From assembly GCA_900549775.1 (NCBI GenBank), contig URPR01000011.1, forward strand, positions 1 to 34,867: 34,867 bases of DNA, given 5' to 3'. Shown in pieces: positions 1 through 7,642 of the stretch. The notes beneath the pieces were generated by a model. That model saw only the letters and a program-made list of their open reading frames with translations. It made no database searches and had not been told where the DNA came from. Each line of letters begins with the position of its first letter. Position 1 is the stretch's first letter. The position numbers and the translations under genes were made by a program. The DNA comes from an uncultured Oscillospiraceae bacterium (GTDB taxonomy: Bacteria; Bacillota; Clostridia; Oscillospirales; Acutalibacteraceae).

Positions 1-124
1 AGCAGCACCAGGAGCAGATGCAGCAGCACCAGGAGCAGATGCAGCAGCACCAGGAGCAGATGCAGCAGCACCAGGAGCAGATGCAGCAGCACCAGGAGCA
101 GATGCAGCAGCACCAGGAACAGGA
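1..124 (+). repeat. 21-bp tandem repeat, about six units
   Basis: There is a partial unit at 1-19, four identical units at 20-40, 41-61, 62-82 and 83-103, and one diverged unit at 104-124. The unit length is a multiple of three, so copy-number change keeps the frame. All three forward frames are open across the array. Frame 2 (Ala/Pro/Gly/Asp) fits the linkers of the neighbouring family. Confidence 0.9.
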
Positions 125-322
125 GAAGCAGCATAAGTTTACCAGATATTGATTTAAAAAGATTAAATATGTATTGTTAATGGGAACAACGTTGACACTG
201 TTCGCTTTAGGATTGGTAAAGAAGTACTTCCTTTCACTATGTCGAGAGAATTTTTTAATATATTTTCACCCACTCAAATTGTTAAAGCATTAAATTATTT
301 AAAAACTTTAAAAGCTGTTTAG
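1..322 (+). pseudogene. Degraded 3' end of a paralogue of the secreted-protein family
   Basis: The window opens inside a 21-bp tandem repeat that reads in frame 2 as Ala-Ala-Ala-Pro-Gly-Ala-Asp units and stops at 134-136. This Pro/Ala/Gly-rich linker resembles the one in the gene at 426. After the stop, frame 1 reads SISLPDIDLKRLN up to a stop at 178-180. Frame 2 then resumes from about 170 with NVDTVRFRIGKEVLPFTMSR and runs to a TAG at 320-322. The resumed part resembles the C-terminus of the gene at 4044 (KEPISIPFTILKSLRNLSIK). The simplest reading is a former fourth family member broken by at least two frameshifts, one plausibly in the A-run near 164-167. The left part lies outside the window, so an intact start cannot be judged. 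A sequencing error in the repeat is an alternative. Confidence 0.6.
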
Positions 323-346
323 CTACAAAAAAGTATGTATAACTAT

Positions 347-388
347 TAAGGCCAAAAACTTGACCAGTTTTTGGCCTTATGGTATAAT
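347..388 (+). promoter_or_regulatory. Promoter whose -35 box lies in the loop of a 14-bp inverted repeat
   Basis: TTGACC (360-365), a 17-bp spacer and TATAAT (383-388) preceded by TG-N form a strong extended -10 promoter for the gene at 426. The -35 box coincides with the 5-nt loop plus the last stem base of a perfect 14-bp inverted repeat (347-360 paired with 366-379). No T-run follows the stem, so it is not a canonical terminator. It may be an operator, or a remnant terminator reused as a promoter. Confidence 0.7.
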
Positions 389-425
389 ACGACTGCAAAA
401 AATATTTTAAGGAGAAATAAAAACA

Positions 426-2462
426 GTGAAAAAACTAATTTCAGCAACATTAGCAGTAACAATGCTATTACTAACACTTGTCAATCCTACATGTTTTGCA
501 GATAAGGCAAAAGAATCTAATATTCAGTGTGTTCAAAACAAAGATCGCTCTAAACCACTCAAAGAAAAAAAGTTCGATTCTAAAAAAGCGGGAAAAATTT
601 TAGCGGGCGTAACTGCCGGGGCTGCAGCTTTAACCGGTGTAACTGCCGCTGCTTTAAAGCTTGCTGAAGACAAATTACCTAAAAATATAAAATCAAAACT
701 GCCTTTATTGCACACTAAAAAGCCTCAAGAACCTCAGGAGAACATTGAAAAAGAAAAAACTTCAGAAACCGTTTCAGAACCTGAAAATACTAAAAATGAA
801 ACCTTCGAAACTTCAACTGCAAACTCTGCAATTTCAAAAAACGAAAATGCTAAAATTGTGGCTTCAGAACCTGAAACTAAAAAGACCGAACTCATTGATT
901 CAACAATCAGAAAACCTGAAACTGCGAAAAACATAACCACAAAACCTGCAGCTACCAATAATCTAGCTGTTACCAACAACACTAAAACTTCAATAATACA
1001 ACCTATTAAAATTAACACAACTTCAAACAACATTAAACCTGCGACTAAAAGCAAAGTAAATGCCAGTACGGTAACTTCAAATATTATTACGAACCGCACC
1101 ATTTACACTAATGCTACAAATGTGTCTAGTAATCTGAATAAAACTTCAGAAAATTTACTGAGTTCAGACACATCTGGGAAAACGCTAACTAAAACCCTAA
1201 TAATTTCAGCAGCAGCCATTTTGGGATTAACTGCTGCCGTCGCTTTGGCATTCCTTCACCCAAATTTAAGAAACTGTTTTTCTCAAAATTTCGAAAAATT
1301 AAAAAAAGAATGCAACAAATTAGGAGCAACTTTAGGCGCAGCATTTGCCCCAGGTACTCCACCCCCCCTTGAAGCAGGCGCATCAGCACCTGCCCCAGAC
1401 ACACTAACCCCTGGAGCAAACCCACCAGCACCTGTCCCAGGTACACCAACCACTGGAACAAATCCACTAGCACCTACCCCAGGTGCACCAACCACTGGAA
1501 CAGGAGCCCCACCAACATCAGGAACATCATCAGTAGTGGAGCAATTATTACCAGTCACTGCTCTAGGAGCAGCAGCTAGAGAACTACCAAAAGCTCTAAC
1601 CAAAGTAGCAAAAAAAGAAACCGAAGTAGACTCTCCTGAAAAATCTGAATCATCAGATTCAGACTCAGACTCGGATTCAGATTCAGACTCAGATTCGGAT
1701 TCAGACTCAGATTCAGACTCAGATTCAGACTCAGATTCGGATTCAGACTCAGATTCAGACTCAGATTCGAATTCAGACTCAGACTCAGATTCTGAATCAG
1801 ACTCTTCAGACTCAGATTCAGAAACAGCCATTAACCAGAGCGCCTCTCTCACACCAGATCTAGATGAAATAATGCTCCCCACAATTCCTGAAAAAACAAG
1901 AGCATTTATAAACTATCACCGTTCAAAAATAAGAGCAAGAAGTAATTCATCACCAGCACTATTCGCACGAGTAATACCAGTAATTAGACTAGGGAAAACA
2001 CCTCTTTTAGACCAAAGAGCAGAAACAAACGTTTACCACCCTGCGGCAGCAGAAGCAGCAGAAGCAGACCTACCAACAATTAGACTAGGAAAGCTACCTC
2101 GTTCAATGTCAGATCCAGAACTTGATTCTAACCAAAAAACCTTGCCAACAGAAACAGCAGTTGCAGCAACTTCAGAAGGAACAGCCGCCCACCACCATAC
2201 GGCAATGGCAGCTGCGGCTTCAGAAGAAACAGGTGTTTACCATCCTGCGGCAACGGCTGCGGCGGCTTCAGAAGAAACAGACGGTTACTCTTCAGACTCG
2301 GATTCAGATTCAGACTCAGATTTAGAAGAGCCAGATCCAGACACGTCCGCAGGAGAAGGAGCAACAGCGGCAGAATCAGCCACACCAGCAAGCACAGATA
2401 TGGCAGCAGCAACATCATCTGTAAGAGTTACACGTGGTAATCCATTATCAAAGTCAGCATAA
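426..2462 (+). CDS. Secreted/membrane low-complexity protein with Ser-Asp repeat region (family member 1)
   Basis: I do not recognise a named family. The 678-aa product has a signal peptide (about 1-25, ending TCFA) and an Ala/Gly-rich hydrophobic helix (about 54-80). A long Ser/Thr/Asn/Lys linker follows, then a second hydrophobic segment (about 257-278), a Pro/Ala/Gly/Thr linker (about 308-366) and an almost pure Ser-Asp tract (about 407-465). The C-terminal part contains two IRLGK motifs and repeated YHPAA/ASEET units, then a second short Ser-Asp tract. No sortase LPXTG motif is visible. Ser-Asp tracts are known as stalks in staphylococcal surface adhesins, but homology to those is not implied. 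The start is GTG, with AAGGAG at 409-414 and the same leader sequence as the next gene. It is the first of three tandem paralogues sharing the N-terminal module. A surface or envelope role is inference. Confidence 0.85.
   Translation: MKKLISATLAVTMLLLTLVNPTCFADKAKESNIQCVQNKDRSKPLKEKKFDSKKAGKILAGVTAGAAALTGVTAAALKLAEDKLPKNIKSKLPLLHTKKPQEPQENIEKEKTSETVSEPENTKNETFETSTANSAISKNENAKIVASEPETKKTELIDSTIRKPETAKNITTKPAATNNLAVTNNTKTSIIQPIKINTTSNNIKPATKSKVNASTVTSNIITNRTIYTNATNVSSNLNKTSENLLSSDTSGKTLTKTLIISAAAILGLTAAVALAFLHPNLRNCFSQNFEKLKKECNKLGATLGAAFAPGTPPPLEAGASAPAPDTLTPGANPPAPVPGTPTTGTNPLAPTPGAPTTGTGAPPTSGTSSVVEQLLPVTALGAAARELPKALTKVAKKETEVDSPEKSESSDSDSDSDSDSDSDSDSDSDSDSDSDSDSDSDSDSDSDSNSDSDSDSESDSSDSDSETAINQSASLTPDLDEIMLPTIPEKTRAFINYHRSKIRARSNSSPALFARVIPVIRLGKTPLLDQRAETNVYHPAAAEAAEADLPTIRLGKLPRSMSDPELDSNQKTLPTETAVAATSEGTAAHHHTAMAAAASEETGVYHPAATAAAASEETDGYSSDSDSDSDSDLEEPDPDTSAGEGATAAESATPASTDMAAATSSVRVTRGNPLSKSA
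1644..1830 (+). repeat. Ser-Asp coding microsatellite (6/12-bp repeats)
   Basis: GAYTCA/GAYTCG hexamers repeat nearly perfectly and encode alternating Ser and Asp with a few Asn and Glu substitutions. The tract also opens long reading frames on the opposite strand that are artefacts. It is prone to length change in steps that keep the frame. Confidence 0.9.
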
Positions 2463-2525
2463 GTGTAAAATCAACTTCAGAATTATCGTATTAGAAATTG
2501 TAACATTAAAATATTTAATAAAAAG

Positions 2526-2553
2526 CAAGCCTTACTGCATGTAGGGCTTGTTT
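2526..2553 (+). terminator. Rho-independent terminator after the first family gene
   Basis: CAAGCCTTAC (2526-2535) pairs with GTAGGGCTTG (2541-2550), with one G-T pair and a 5-nt loop. A T-rich stretch follows. It lies between the stop at 2462 and the next promoter. Confidence 0.75.
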
Positions 2554-2574
2554 CATATCTTTTTATATAAAAAT

Positions 2575-2603
2575 TTGACAACTTTTTTAGCTTATGTTAC
2601 AAT
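2575..2603 (+). promoter_or_regulatory. Sigma-A type promoter for the gene at 2642
   Basis: TTGACA (2575-2580), a 17-bp spacer and TACAAT (2598-2603) with an upstream TG-N form a near-consensus extended -10 promoter. The 5' leader after it closely matches the leader of the gene at 426, including AAGGAG and a GTG start. Confidence 0.75.
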
Positions 2604-2641
2604 ATAAATATAAAAAAATATTTTAAGGAGCAATAAAAACG

Positions 2642-3964
2642 GTGAAAAAATTAATTTCAGCAATATTAGCAGTAACAATGCTATCAGTACCTCTTGTCAA
2701 TTCTGCATGTTTTGCGGATGAAGCAAGAAACACAGACGCTCAGTACATTCAAAATGAAAAACGTTCTAAACCTTTACAAATTCAAAATACTGATTGGAAA
2801 AAAGTAGGAACAATTCTAGCTGGCGTAGCTGCTGGAGCAACAACTTTAACTATCGCTACAGTTGCTATCTTAAATAAATTGCCTAAACCCATACAAGAAA
2901 AATTATTCTTCTTTAATAACAAAAAAGAACAAGAAAAATCTCAAAATAAAGCGGAAAATGAAAACGTTTTAACCCATGAAAACGCAATCGAAAATAACAA
3001 CACCACAGACATAAAAACTGTTGTTCAAGAGAAAAAATCATACACTACTCCTACTGCGAGCGACCTCAGTTCAACTAAAAAAACTCCAGACGTAGACCCC
3101 ATTGCGAGTACCGCTAAGCCTATAACTCAACCTACTAAAGATGCAACTGCAGCCGATGGCACTAATAATCCGGCAGCCTCAGAAGTTGTAACAAATAACG
3201 TTAATCTTACCAACAAAGACGATGATGATATAGACAATTCCGACGAAATTAATAGCTTAAAAAACCCTGAAAAGAATTCACCAGGATTAATCACTAATTT
3301 ATGGGGAAACATAAAAACTTCTATAATACCTATACTTACATCAACTGCTGCTACCACTCTTCTTTGGTTTATAACCTATGGAAAAGAAAAAGTTGCACGA
3401 TCTGCTCCTGCTTCCGGACTCCCTAATAATGTTCCCGTTACGTCTTTTTATAGAGTCCCTCGCTTCGCTTGTTTATCTACTAGGGCTCAATTTAATCAAA
3501 AATACCCTGATATTGAATCACTCCCTTTGGTTCCACTTAATGTGCGAATAAACGCAGAAATAGAAAAATTTGAAGCCTTCCCAGCAGTAACAAAAGATCG
3601 CATGACGTTTTTAATTAAATTCGCCGGCGAGAATGTTTTCAGATATCTTGTTACAACTCATGACGTCTACAAGCAGTTTTTTCGTGGTACTTTCCGTCTT
3701 GGTGAATCCCAACGTCTAGAAGGCTTAAAAGACCATCAATTACAAAGTGAATTGCTTCGGATGGGTTATTCTCCTAGCGATTGTCCTAATTCCCTAGAAG
3801 GCCTACAAGACATGATAAAAAATATCGAAATGGAAAAAACTAAAAAAACAGCGCTTACACATATGTTCCGATCATATTCTTCTCGTTTTTGGAGCCAAAA
3901 TTTACGTGAACTCACATTTACAGCTCTGTTTAACGCAATTTATGAAAATAAGTTAATTTTATGA
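2642..3964 (+). CDS. Secreted/membrane protein, family member 2
   Basis: The function is not recognised. The 440-aa product has a signal peptide nearly identical to the previous gene (MKKLISAILAVTML, cleavage near CFA at 23-25). An Ala/Gly/Thr hydrophobic helix follows at about 52-78, then a basic KLPKPIQEKL stretch, a polar Asn/Lys/Glu/Thr linker to about 215, and a second hydrophobic segment (about 225-247). The last 180 residues look globular and mixed in composition. Residues 80-150 are very similar to the gene at 4044, but the C-terminal domain is unrelated by eye. The start is GTG with AAGGAG at 2625-2630, and it has its own promoter. The conserved anchor plus variable end suggests membrane-tethered proteins with different exposed domains. 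Orientation and role are inference. Confidence 0.85.
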   Translation: MKKLISAILAVTMLSVPLVNSACFADEARNTDAQYIQNEKRSKPLQIQNTDWKKVGTILAGVAAGATTLTIATVAILNKLPKPIQEKLFFFNNKKEQEKSQNKAENENVLTHENAIENNNTTDIKTVVQEKKSYTTPTASDLSSTKKTPDVDPIASTAKPITQPTKDATAADGTNNPAASEVVTNNVNLTNKDDDDIDNSDEINSLKNPEKNSPGLITNLWGNIKTSIIPILTSTAATTLLWFITYGKEKVARSAPASGLPNNVPVTSFYRVPRFACLSTRAQFNQKYPDIESLPLVPLNVRINAEIEKFEAFPAVTKDRMTFLIKFAGENVFRYLVTTHDVYKQFFRGTFRLGESQRLEGLKDHQLQSELLRMGYSPSDCPNSLEGLQDMIKNIEMEKTKKTALTHMFRSYSSRFWSQNLRELTFTALFNAIYENKLIL

Positions 3965-4043
3965 CGTATATAATCTAACTTAGACTTAATTTCTATTAAT
4001 TATAATCAAATGTAAAAATCTATAAATTAAAGGAGCAAAAATA

Positions 4044-5030
4044 ATGAAAAAACTAATCTCATCAGCGCTAATTGCAACTATGTTAGTAACACAACTCGTC
4101 AGTTCCACATCTTTCGCGAATGAAGTAAAAGAGTCTAAAACTCATTATGCTCAAGACGAAAAAAGTTTTGATTCACAAAAAACAGGAAAAATCGTAGCCT
4201 GCGTAGCTGCCGGAGCTTTAACTTTAACCGGCACTGCAGTCGCTATTTCAAAACGAATTAAAGATAAATTGCCTAAACCTATACAAGAAAAATTATCTTT
4301 CTTTAATAACAAAAAAGAACAAGAAGAATCTCAAAGTAAAGTGGAAAATGAAAACACTTTAAACCTTGAAAGCACATTCGAAAATAACAGCACCACAGAT
4401 ATAAAACCTGTCATTCAAGAGAAAAAAAACTTGCACAATTTTACTGCGAGCAACCCGAGTTCAACTAAGAAAACACCCGTTGTGAATACCACTAAGCCTA
4501 CAACACGCCCTACTAGAGAAATGAATAACACTAGTCCAGTACTCTCAAATACTACAACAGATAACGCTAGTTTTATTAATAGCCATGAGATAATTAGTAG
4601 ATTAAAAAATGCTCAAAAAAGTTCGTCTGGGTCAATTGCAAATTTATGGGCACAAATACAAGCTCCTGTTATATCTGCATTTGCGTCATTTGTTACTTTC
4701 TGTTTGCTTAAGTTTATAAGTCGTGGACAAGAAGTAGTCGCTGCCAATTTAAATCCTTCTCAACCTCGATACGCTATTTTTGAAAAACCAACTTTCGCAC
4801 TTCTTTCAAAAGAACCAATAAGTATACCATTTACCATACTGAAAAGTTTGCGTAATCTTTCTATTAAAGAAATTCGTATTCAATTAATTCAGCTTTACCC
4901 TGGTCTCAGCGATGATTTACTCAAAGCGGCAGCACAAGTTATAAAAGATTTACCAGAAAGTGATTGGGCTAAAATTATTCCACAATCTAATCCACAACCA
5001 CTACGTAGAAGCTCGCATAGAAACAAATAA
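4044..5030 (+). CDS. Secreted/membrane protein, family member 3
   Basis: This 328-aa paralogue has a signal peptide (about 1-26), a Gly/Ala/Thr-rich hydrophobic helix (about 48-70) and a polar linker strongly similar to that of the 2642 gene. A second hydrophobic segment begins near 210 after SIANLWAQIQ, and a short basic C-terminal domain ends in RSSHRNK. The C-terminal segment around KEPISIPFT also matches the frameshifted relic at the left edge. The start is ATG with AAAGGAG at 4029-4035. A TATAAT at 4001-4006 may be its -10 box, but no good -35 is visible. A terminator follows at 5039. Function unknown. Confidence 0.85.
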   Translation: MKKLISSALIATMLVTQLVSSTSFANEVKESKTHYAQDEKSFDSQKTGKIVACVAAGALTLTGTAVAISKRIKDKLPKPIQEKLSFFNNKKEQEESQSKVENENTLNLESTFENNSTTDIKPVIQEKKNLHNFTASNPSSTKKTPVVNTTKPTTRPTREMNNTSPVLSNTTTDNASFINSHEIISRLKNAQKSSSGSIANLWAQIQAPVISAFASFVTFCLLKFISRGQEVVAANLNPSQPRYAIFEKPTFALLSKEPISIPFTILKSLRNLSIKEIRIQLIQLYPGLSDDLLKAAAQVIKDLPESDWAKIIPQSNPQPLRRSSHRNK

Positions 5031-5038
5031 AAAAATAT

Positions 5039-5061
5039 GCCCCTACTTTGGGGCTATTTTT
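5039..5061 (+). terminator. Rho-independent terminator of the plus-strand family cluster
   Basis: GCCCC (5039-5043) pairs with GGGGC (5050-5054), followed by TATTTTTATA. It lies directly after the stop of the gene at 4044. Confidence 0.75.
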
Positions 5062-5065
5062 ATAT

Positions 5066-5104
5066 ATAAAAAATCATGATACAGGTTCTTTTATAGTATC
5101 ATGA
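5066..5104 (-). terminator. Terminator of the nitrogenase-like operon
   Basis: On the minus strand TCATGATAC and GTATCATGA (5074-5082 and 5096-5104) form a 9-bp stem. A T-run (complement of the A-run just below 5074) follows on that strand. It lies immediately downstream of the last operon gene. Confidence 0.7.
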
Positions 5105-5111
5105 CTTTAAA

Positions 5112-6299
5112 TTACACAGGTTTTCCTATCCATGTGCAAAGGTAATCTATATGCACCAACGATTTTCGAACTTTTGATCTGCGATAATCCGGTACAAATT
5201 TTTTACTGTAGTCTCTTGGGCAGTTTGGTTCTTTCACATATATATTTCGTTCATCATTTTTAAGGTAATTTATCAAATAAGCACTTGCCGTACACCCACC
5301 ACCACATGTTTTTATTTTTTCGCAATCTTTGCAGCCTTCTATGTATTCAGGATTTTTGTTTCTTCTTCTAAACTCTTTGAAAGGTTCTGATTGTATGATA
5401 TCTAAGATGTCGTCTTTTAAAAGGTTCCCGGCTTTGTAGTCGTGCAAGTAAACACAAGGTGAAACCGGTATTTTACCATCTGGAGTTATAGAGTGTATCC
5501 GCAATGAAGTTCTTCCGCAAGGGCACCTTTTAGACTCTTCGCTACTTACCATTGAATTAAGTCGCGGTTCTGTTATATCCAAGGTTTCGCATCTGCTCAG
5601 CAAGTAGCTGTAGTTTTCGTAAAAAGCATCCAAACCAACAACTTGGTCAACATGCTCTTTTTTCACTGGCTTTAGCATGTTAAATCTAATGTTGGCGCTA
5701 TATCTTTTAGCCAAATTTATCAGCTCATCAATCCTGTCTCTTGTAAAGTTCCACTTCATGGCACACATTATTATTGTTCTTTCCAAATTATGTTCCTTTG
5801 CTATCTCTAAGGACCGAATCGCTAAGTCGTACACAGACGCACCTCTGTTTTTATCGTGTTCCTCTTTTATGGGAGAGTCCAAACTCACATCCACGTCATT
5901 TAACAAATCAAACGCTTCTTTGTCTTCCTCTAGAAGTTTAATAAGCGTGATACCTGCGGTTGTGATGCCTACATTAGCTCCTATAGATTTTAATTTTCTC
6001 AGTATGTACGGCAAAATTGATTTTCCATTAATCCCGTTTGTATACCACGGTTCGTTTCCACCCAGGTTAACGGTTTTTACGTTTAGCTTTTCTATTTGAC
6101 TAACTACTCTGTCTACCATTGCTTCCGATATATCCATGCCTCTGTTTCTAACTGTTAAAGAGTAGCATTGCTCGCAGTTGCATGGACAAGCGTTACCTAA
6201 GCTCCAACCTATGTTGCTGATTTCACAATCGCATTCTTTTAGTTCCGGATGTTTAACTGCTTTCTCAAAACCTTTTGTAGTAAATATCAAATTAATCAC
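5112..6299 (-). CDS. Radical SAM/SPASM protein, last gene of nitrogenase-like operon
   Basis: This 395-aa radical SAM enzyme has the CX3CX2C cluster motif at Cys38, Cys42 and Cys45 (ACPCNCEQC) and a GGNEP variant of the GGE motif near 80-84. The C-terminal SPASM domain is rich in cysteines that would bind auxiliary Fe-S clusters (Cys259, 261, 282, 323, 326, 332, 336, 360, including CKDC and CGGGC). SPASM enzymes commonly modify peptides or proteins (PqqE, anaerobic sulfatase maturases, SCIFF maturases) but some act on small molecules. The start is taken as GTG at 6299. A TTG at 6290 is possible because the AAAAGG upstream is close to the GTG. It follows the NifK-like gene by 11 nt and is surely cotranscribed. 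Its substrate cannot be told from the sequence. Confidence 0.9.
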   Translation of the reverse strand: MINLIFTTKGFEKAVKHPELKECDCEISNIGWSLGNACPCNCEQCYSLTVRNRGMDISEAMVDRVVSQIEKLNVKTVNLGGNEPWYTNGINGKSILPYILRKLKSIGANVGITTAGITLIKLLEEDKEAFDLLNDVDVSLDSPIKEEHDKNRGASVYDLAIRSLEIAKEHNLERTIIMCAMKWNFTRDRIDELINLAKRYSANIRFNMLKPVKKEHVDQVVGLDAFYENYSYLLSRCETLDITEPRLNSMVSSEESKRCPCGRTSLRIHSITPDGKIPVSPCVYLHDYKAGNLLKDDILDIIQSEPFKEFRRRNKNPEYIEGCKDCEKIKTCGGGCTASAYLINYLKNDERNIYVKEPNCPRDYSKKFVPDYRRSKVRKSLVHIDYLCTWIGKPV

Positions 6300-6310
6300 G
6301 ACCTTTTCAA

Positions 6311-7642
6311 TTATTTTTTTAAGCTTTCCAGTTTTTTTATTACACTTTCTCTTCTAAGTGCTTTTTTGTTTAATAAATTAAATATTTGCGTGCTCATATT
6401 AAGCACTCCATCAAATCCTAAAGTAGGCGAATTAAAGTTATAATGCTTTTCAAAAAGTGGCAAACTGTACTCCAAAGTTGGAATGCCTAGCTCGTCAAGG
6501 TCTCTAGATTCTATTGAGCTTCCAATGCAAAAGTCTACGTAGTTGCCCTTTAAAGTTTCTTTTATCTGGCCTCTTGTACAAGCTTCAATAACGATAGGCT
6601 CATACTGCAAAGTACTATTTTTTGCAATTAAGTCTAAGATTTTTTCTTTGCTCTCGTTTAAATTGGAATTATATATTCCTATAAGCACTGGTTCCATCCC
6701 AAACTCTAAAATCATCGGCAATAAGCTTTTTATAGACTGCCAATCTGACACTACCGCTACTTTTTTACCTGTCATCTTATGGATAGTATTTTGAACTTTC
6801 GGTATAACTCTAGAAAGTTCTCTTTTTATAAAAATTTTTGCTGTTTCTTTTCTTTGCGTAGCACTTGCTATGCAGTTTATGAAATCTATCGTTTTTTCTA
6901 AACCTATAGGCAAATCGCAAAATATATTTTCCTGTCCCACTTCATGCTGCAAATATTTTGAGCATTTTTCTCCATAATGGAAAATAATATTATATTTAGC
7001 TTGCGAGAACTTTTCTAAGTCTCTATAAGTATCTCCTGAAAAAAACACAGCATTTACTTTTAAATCCAACTTGTCCAATATTTTTTTTAATTCCTCAATA
7101 TTCCCGTTTTCGTCTTCTTCATATCTTGAAAACATATACCCCACTATATTTACCCTGTCTGAATACTTTTCCTTATGTATAGGCAAAGACTTCACGGTCT
7201 CTAAGATTGCGTCACTAAAACCTTCGTAAAAGTCACCTCGAAACCCGGGCGAGTTAATCGGTATAATTTTTTTACTACTGTTTTTTACTTGCGGGACAAC
7301 CAAGTTATAATCTATACCTACAATTTCAGGTGCACAGCTTGTTAATATAAACACAACTTTCCCATCGTAGCGGGTGCAAGTGTCTTCAACAAAAGCTACA
7401 AGTTTATTTTCTGTTCCAAATACCACATCCTTATCTATCAAATTTGTCGACAGTGTAGCTTTAAAATTGTTGGAATTATCGTGCATGGACCAAAGGTATA
7501 ATATTCTTCTTTGGCAACCGGATGGAGTGTGCAAAACGATTATGCTGTCCTTAATGCCGTACGCTGCACAATAGGCTCCAAAGAAATAACAATAGCTTAC
7601 TGCACTGTCAACATTATTTTGAAAGGCTAAATCTTCCATCAT
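6311..7642 (-). CDS. Nitrogenase-like component 1, NifK-like (beta) subunit
   Basis: Member of the nitrogenase/oxidoreductase component 1 family. Three cysteines stand at P-cluster spacing: Cys18, Cys43 (in HTPSGC) and Cys103 (in LTSCAPEIVG). The segment DKDVVFGTENKL is a family hallmark. The C-terminus (LPLFEKHYNFNSPTLGFDG) matches the beta-type ending of NifK (FPVFDRHH, TTLGYEG), so I assign it as NifK-like rather than NifD-like. The length of about 443 aa is shorter than diazotroph NifK. The start is the ATG at 7642, which overlaps the stop of the NifD-like gene (ATGA) and has AAGGAG 8 nt upstream. A TTG two codons earlier is less likely. It should pair with the NifD-like subunit as a heterotetramer that receives electrons from the NifH-like protein (family knowledge). 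The substrate is unknown. Confidence 0.88.
   Translation of the reverse strand: MMEDLAFQNNVDSAVSYCYFFGAYCAAYGIKDSIIVLHTPSGCQRRILYLWSMHDNSNNFKATLSTNLIDKDVVFGTENKLVAFVEDTCTRYDGKVVFILTSCAPEIVGIDYNLVVPQVKNSSKKIIPINSPGFRGDFYEGFSDAILETVKSLPIHKEKYSDRVNIVGYMFSRYEEDENGNIEELKKILDKLDLKVNAVFFSGDTYRDLEKFSQAKYNIIFHYGEKCSKYLQHEVGQENIFCDLPIGLEKTIDFINCIASATQRKETAKIFIKRELSRVIPKVQNTIHKMTGKKVAVVSDWQSIKSLLPMILEFGMEPVLIGIYNSNLNESKEKILDLIAKNSTLQYEPIVIEACTRGQIKETLKGNYVDFCIGSSIESRDLDELGIPTLEYSLPLFEKHYNFNSPTLGFDGVLNMSTQIFNLLNKKALRRESVIKKLESLKK

Noticed and set aside
1..124. CRISPR-like array at the left edge
   Set aside because: The 21-bp units are directly adjacent with no spacers and are coding-type.
347..379. Rho-independent terminator
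   Set aside because: The stem is long, but no T-run follows and the -35/-10 boxes overlap it.
734..1102. 122-aa hydrophobic minus-strand frame
   Set aside because: Antisense of the Thr/Asn/Lys-rich linker of the gene at 426, with no ribosome site.
1283..1882. 199-aa minus-strand frame with a Ser-Glu repeat
   Set aside because: It is the antisense shadow of the Ser-Asp microsatellite; the plus frame has a signal peptide, ribosome site and promoter.
5677..6099. 140-aa plus-strand frame
   Set aside because: Antisense to the SPASM gene, which has clear cysteine motifs.
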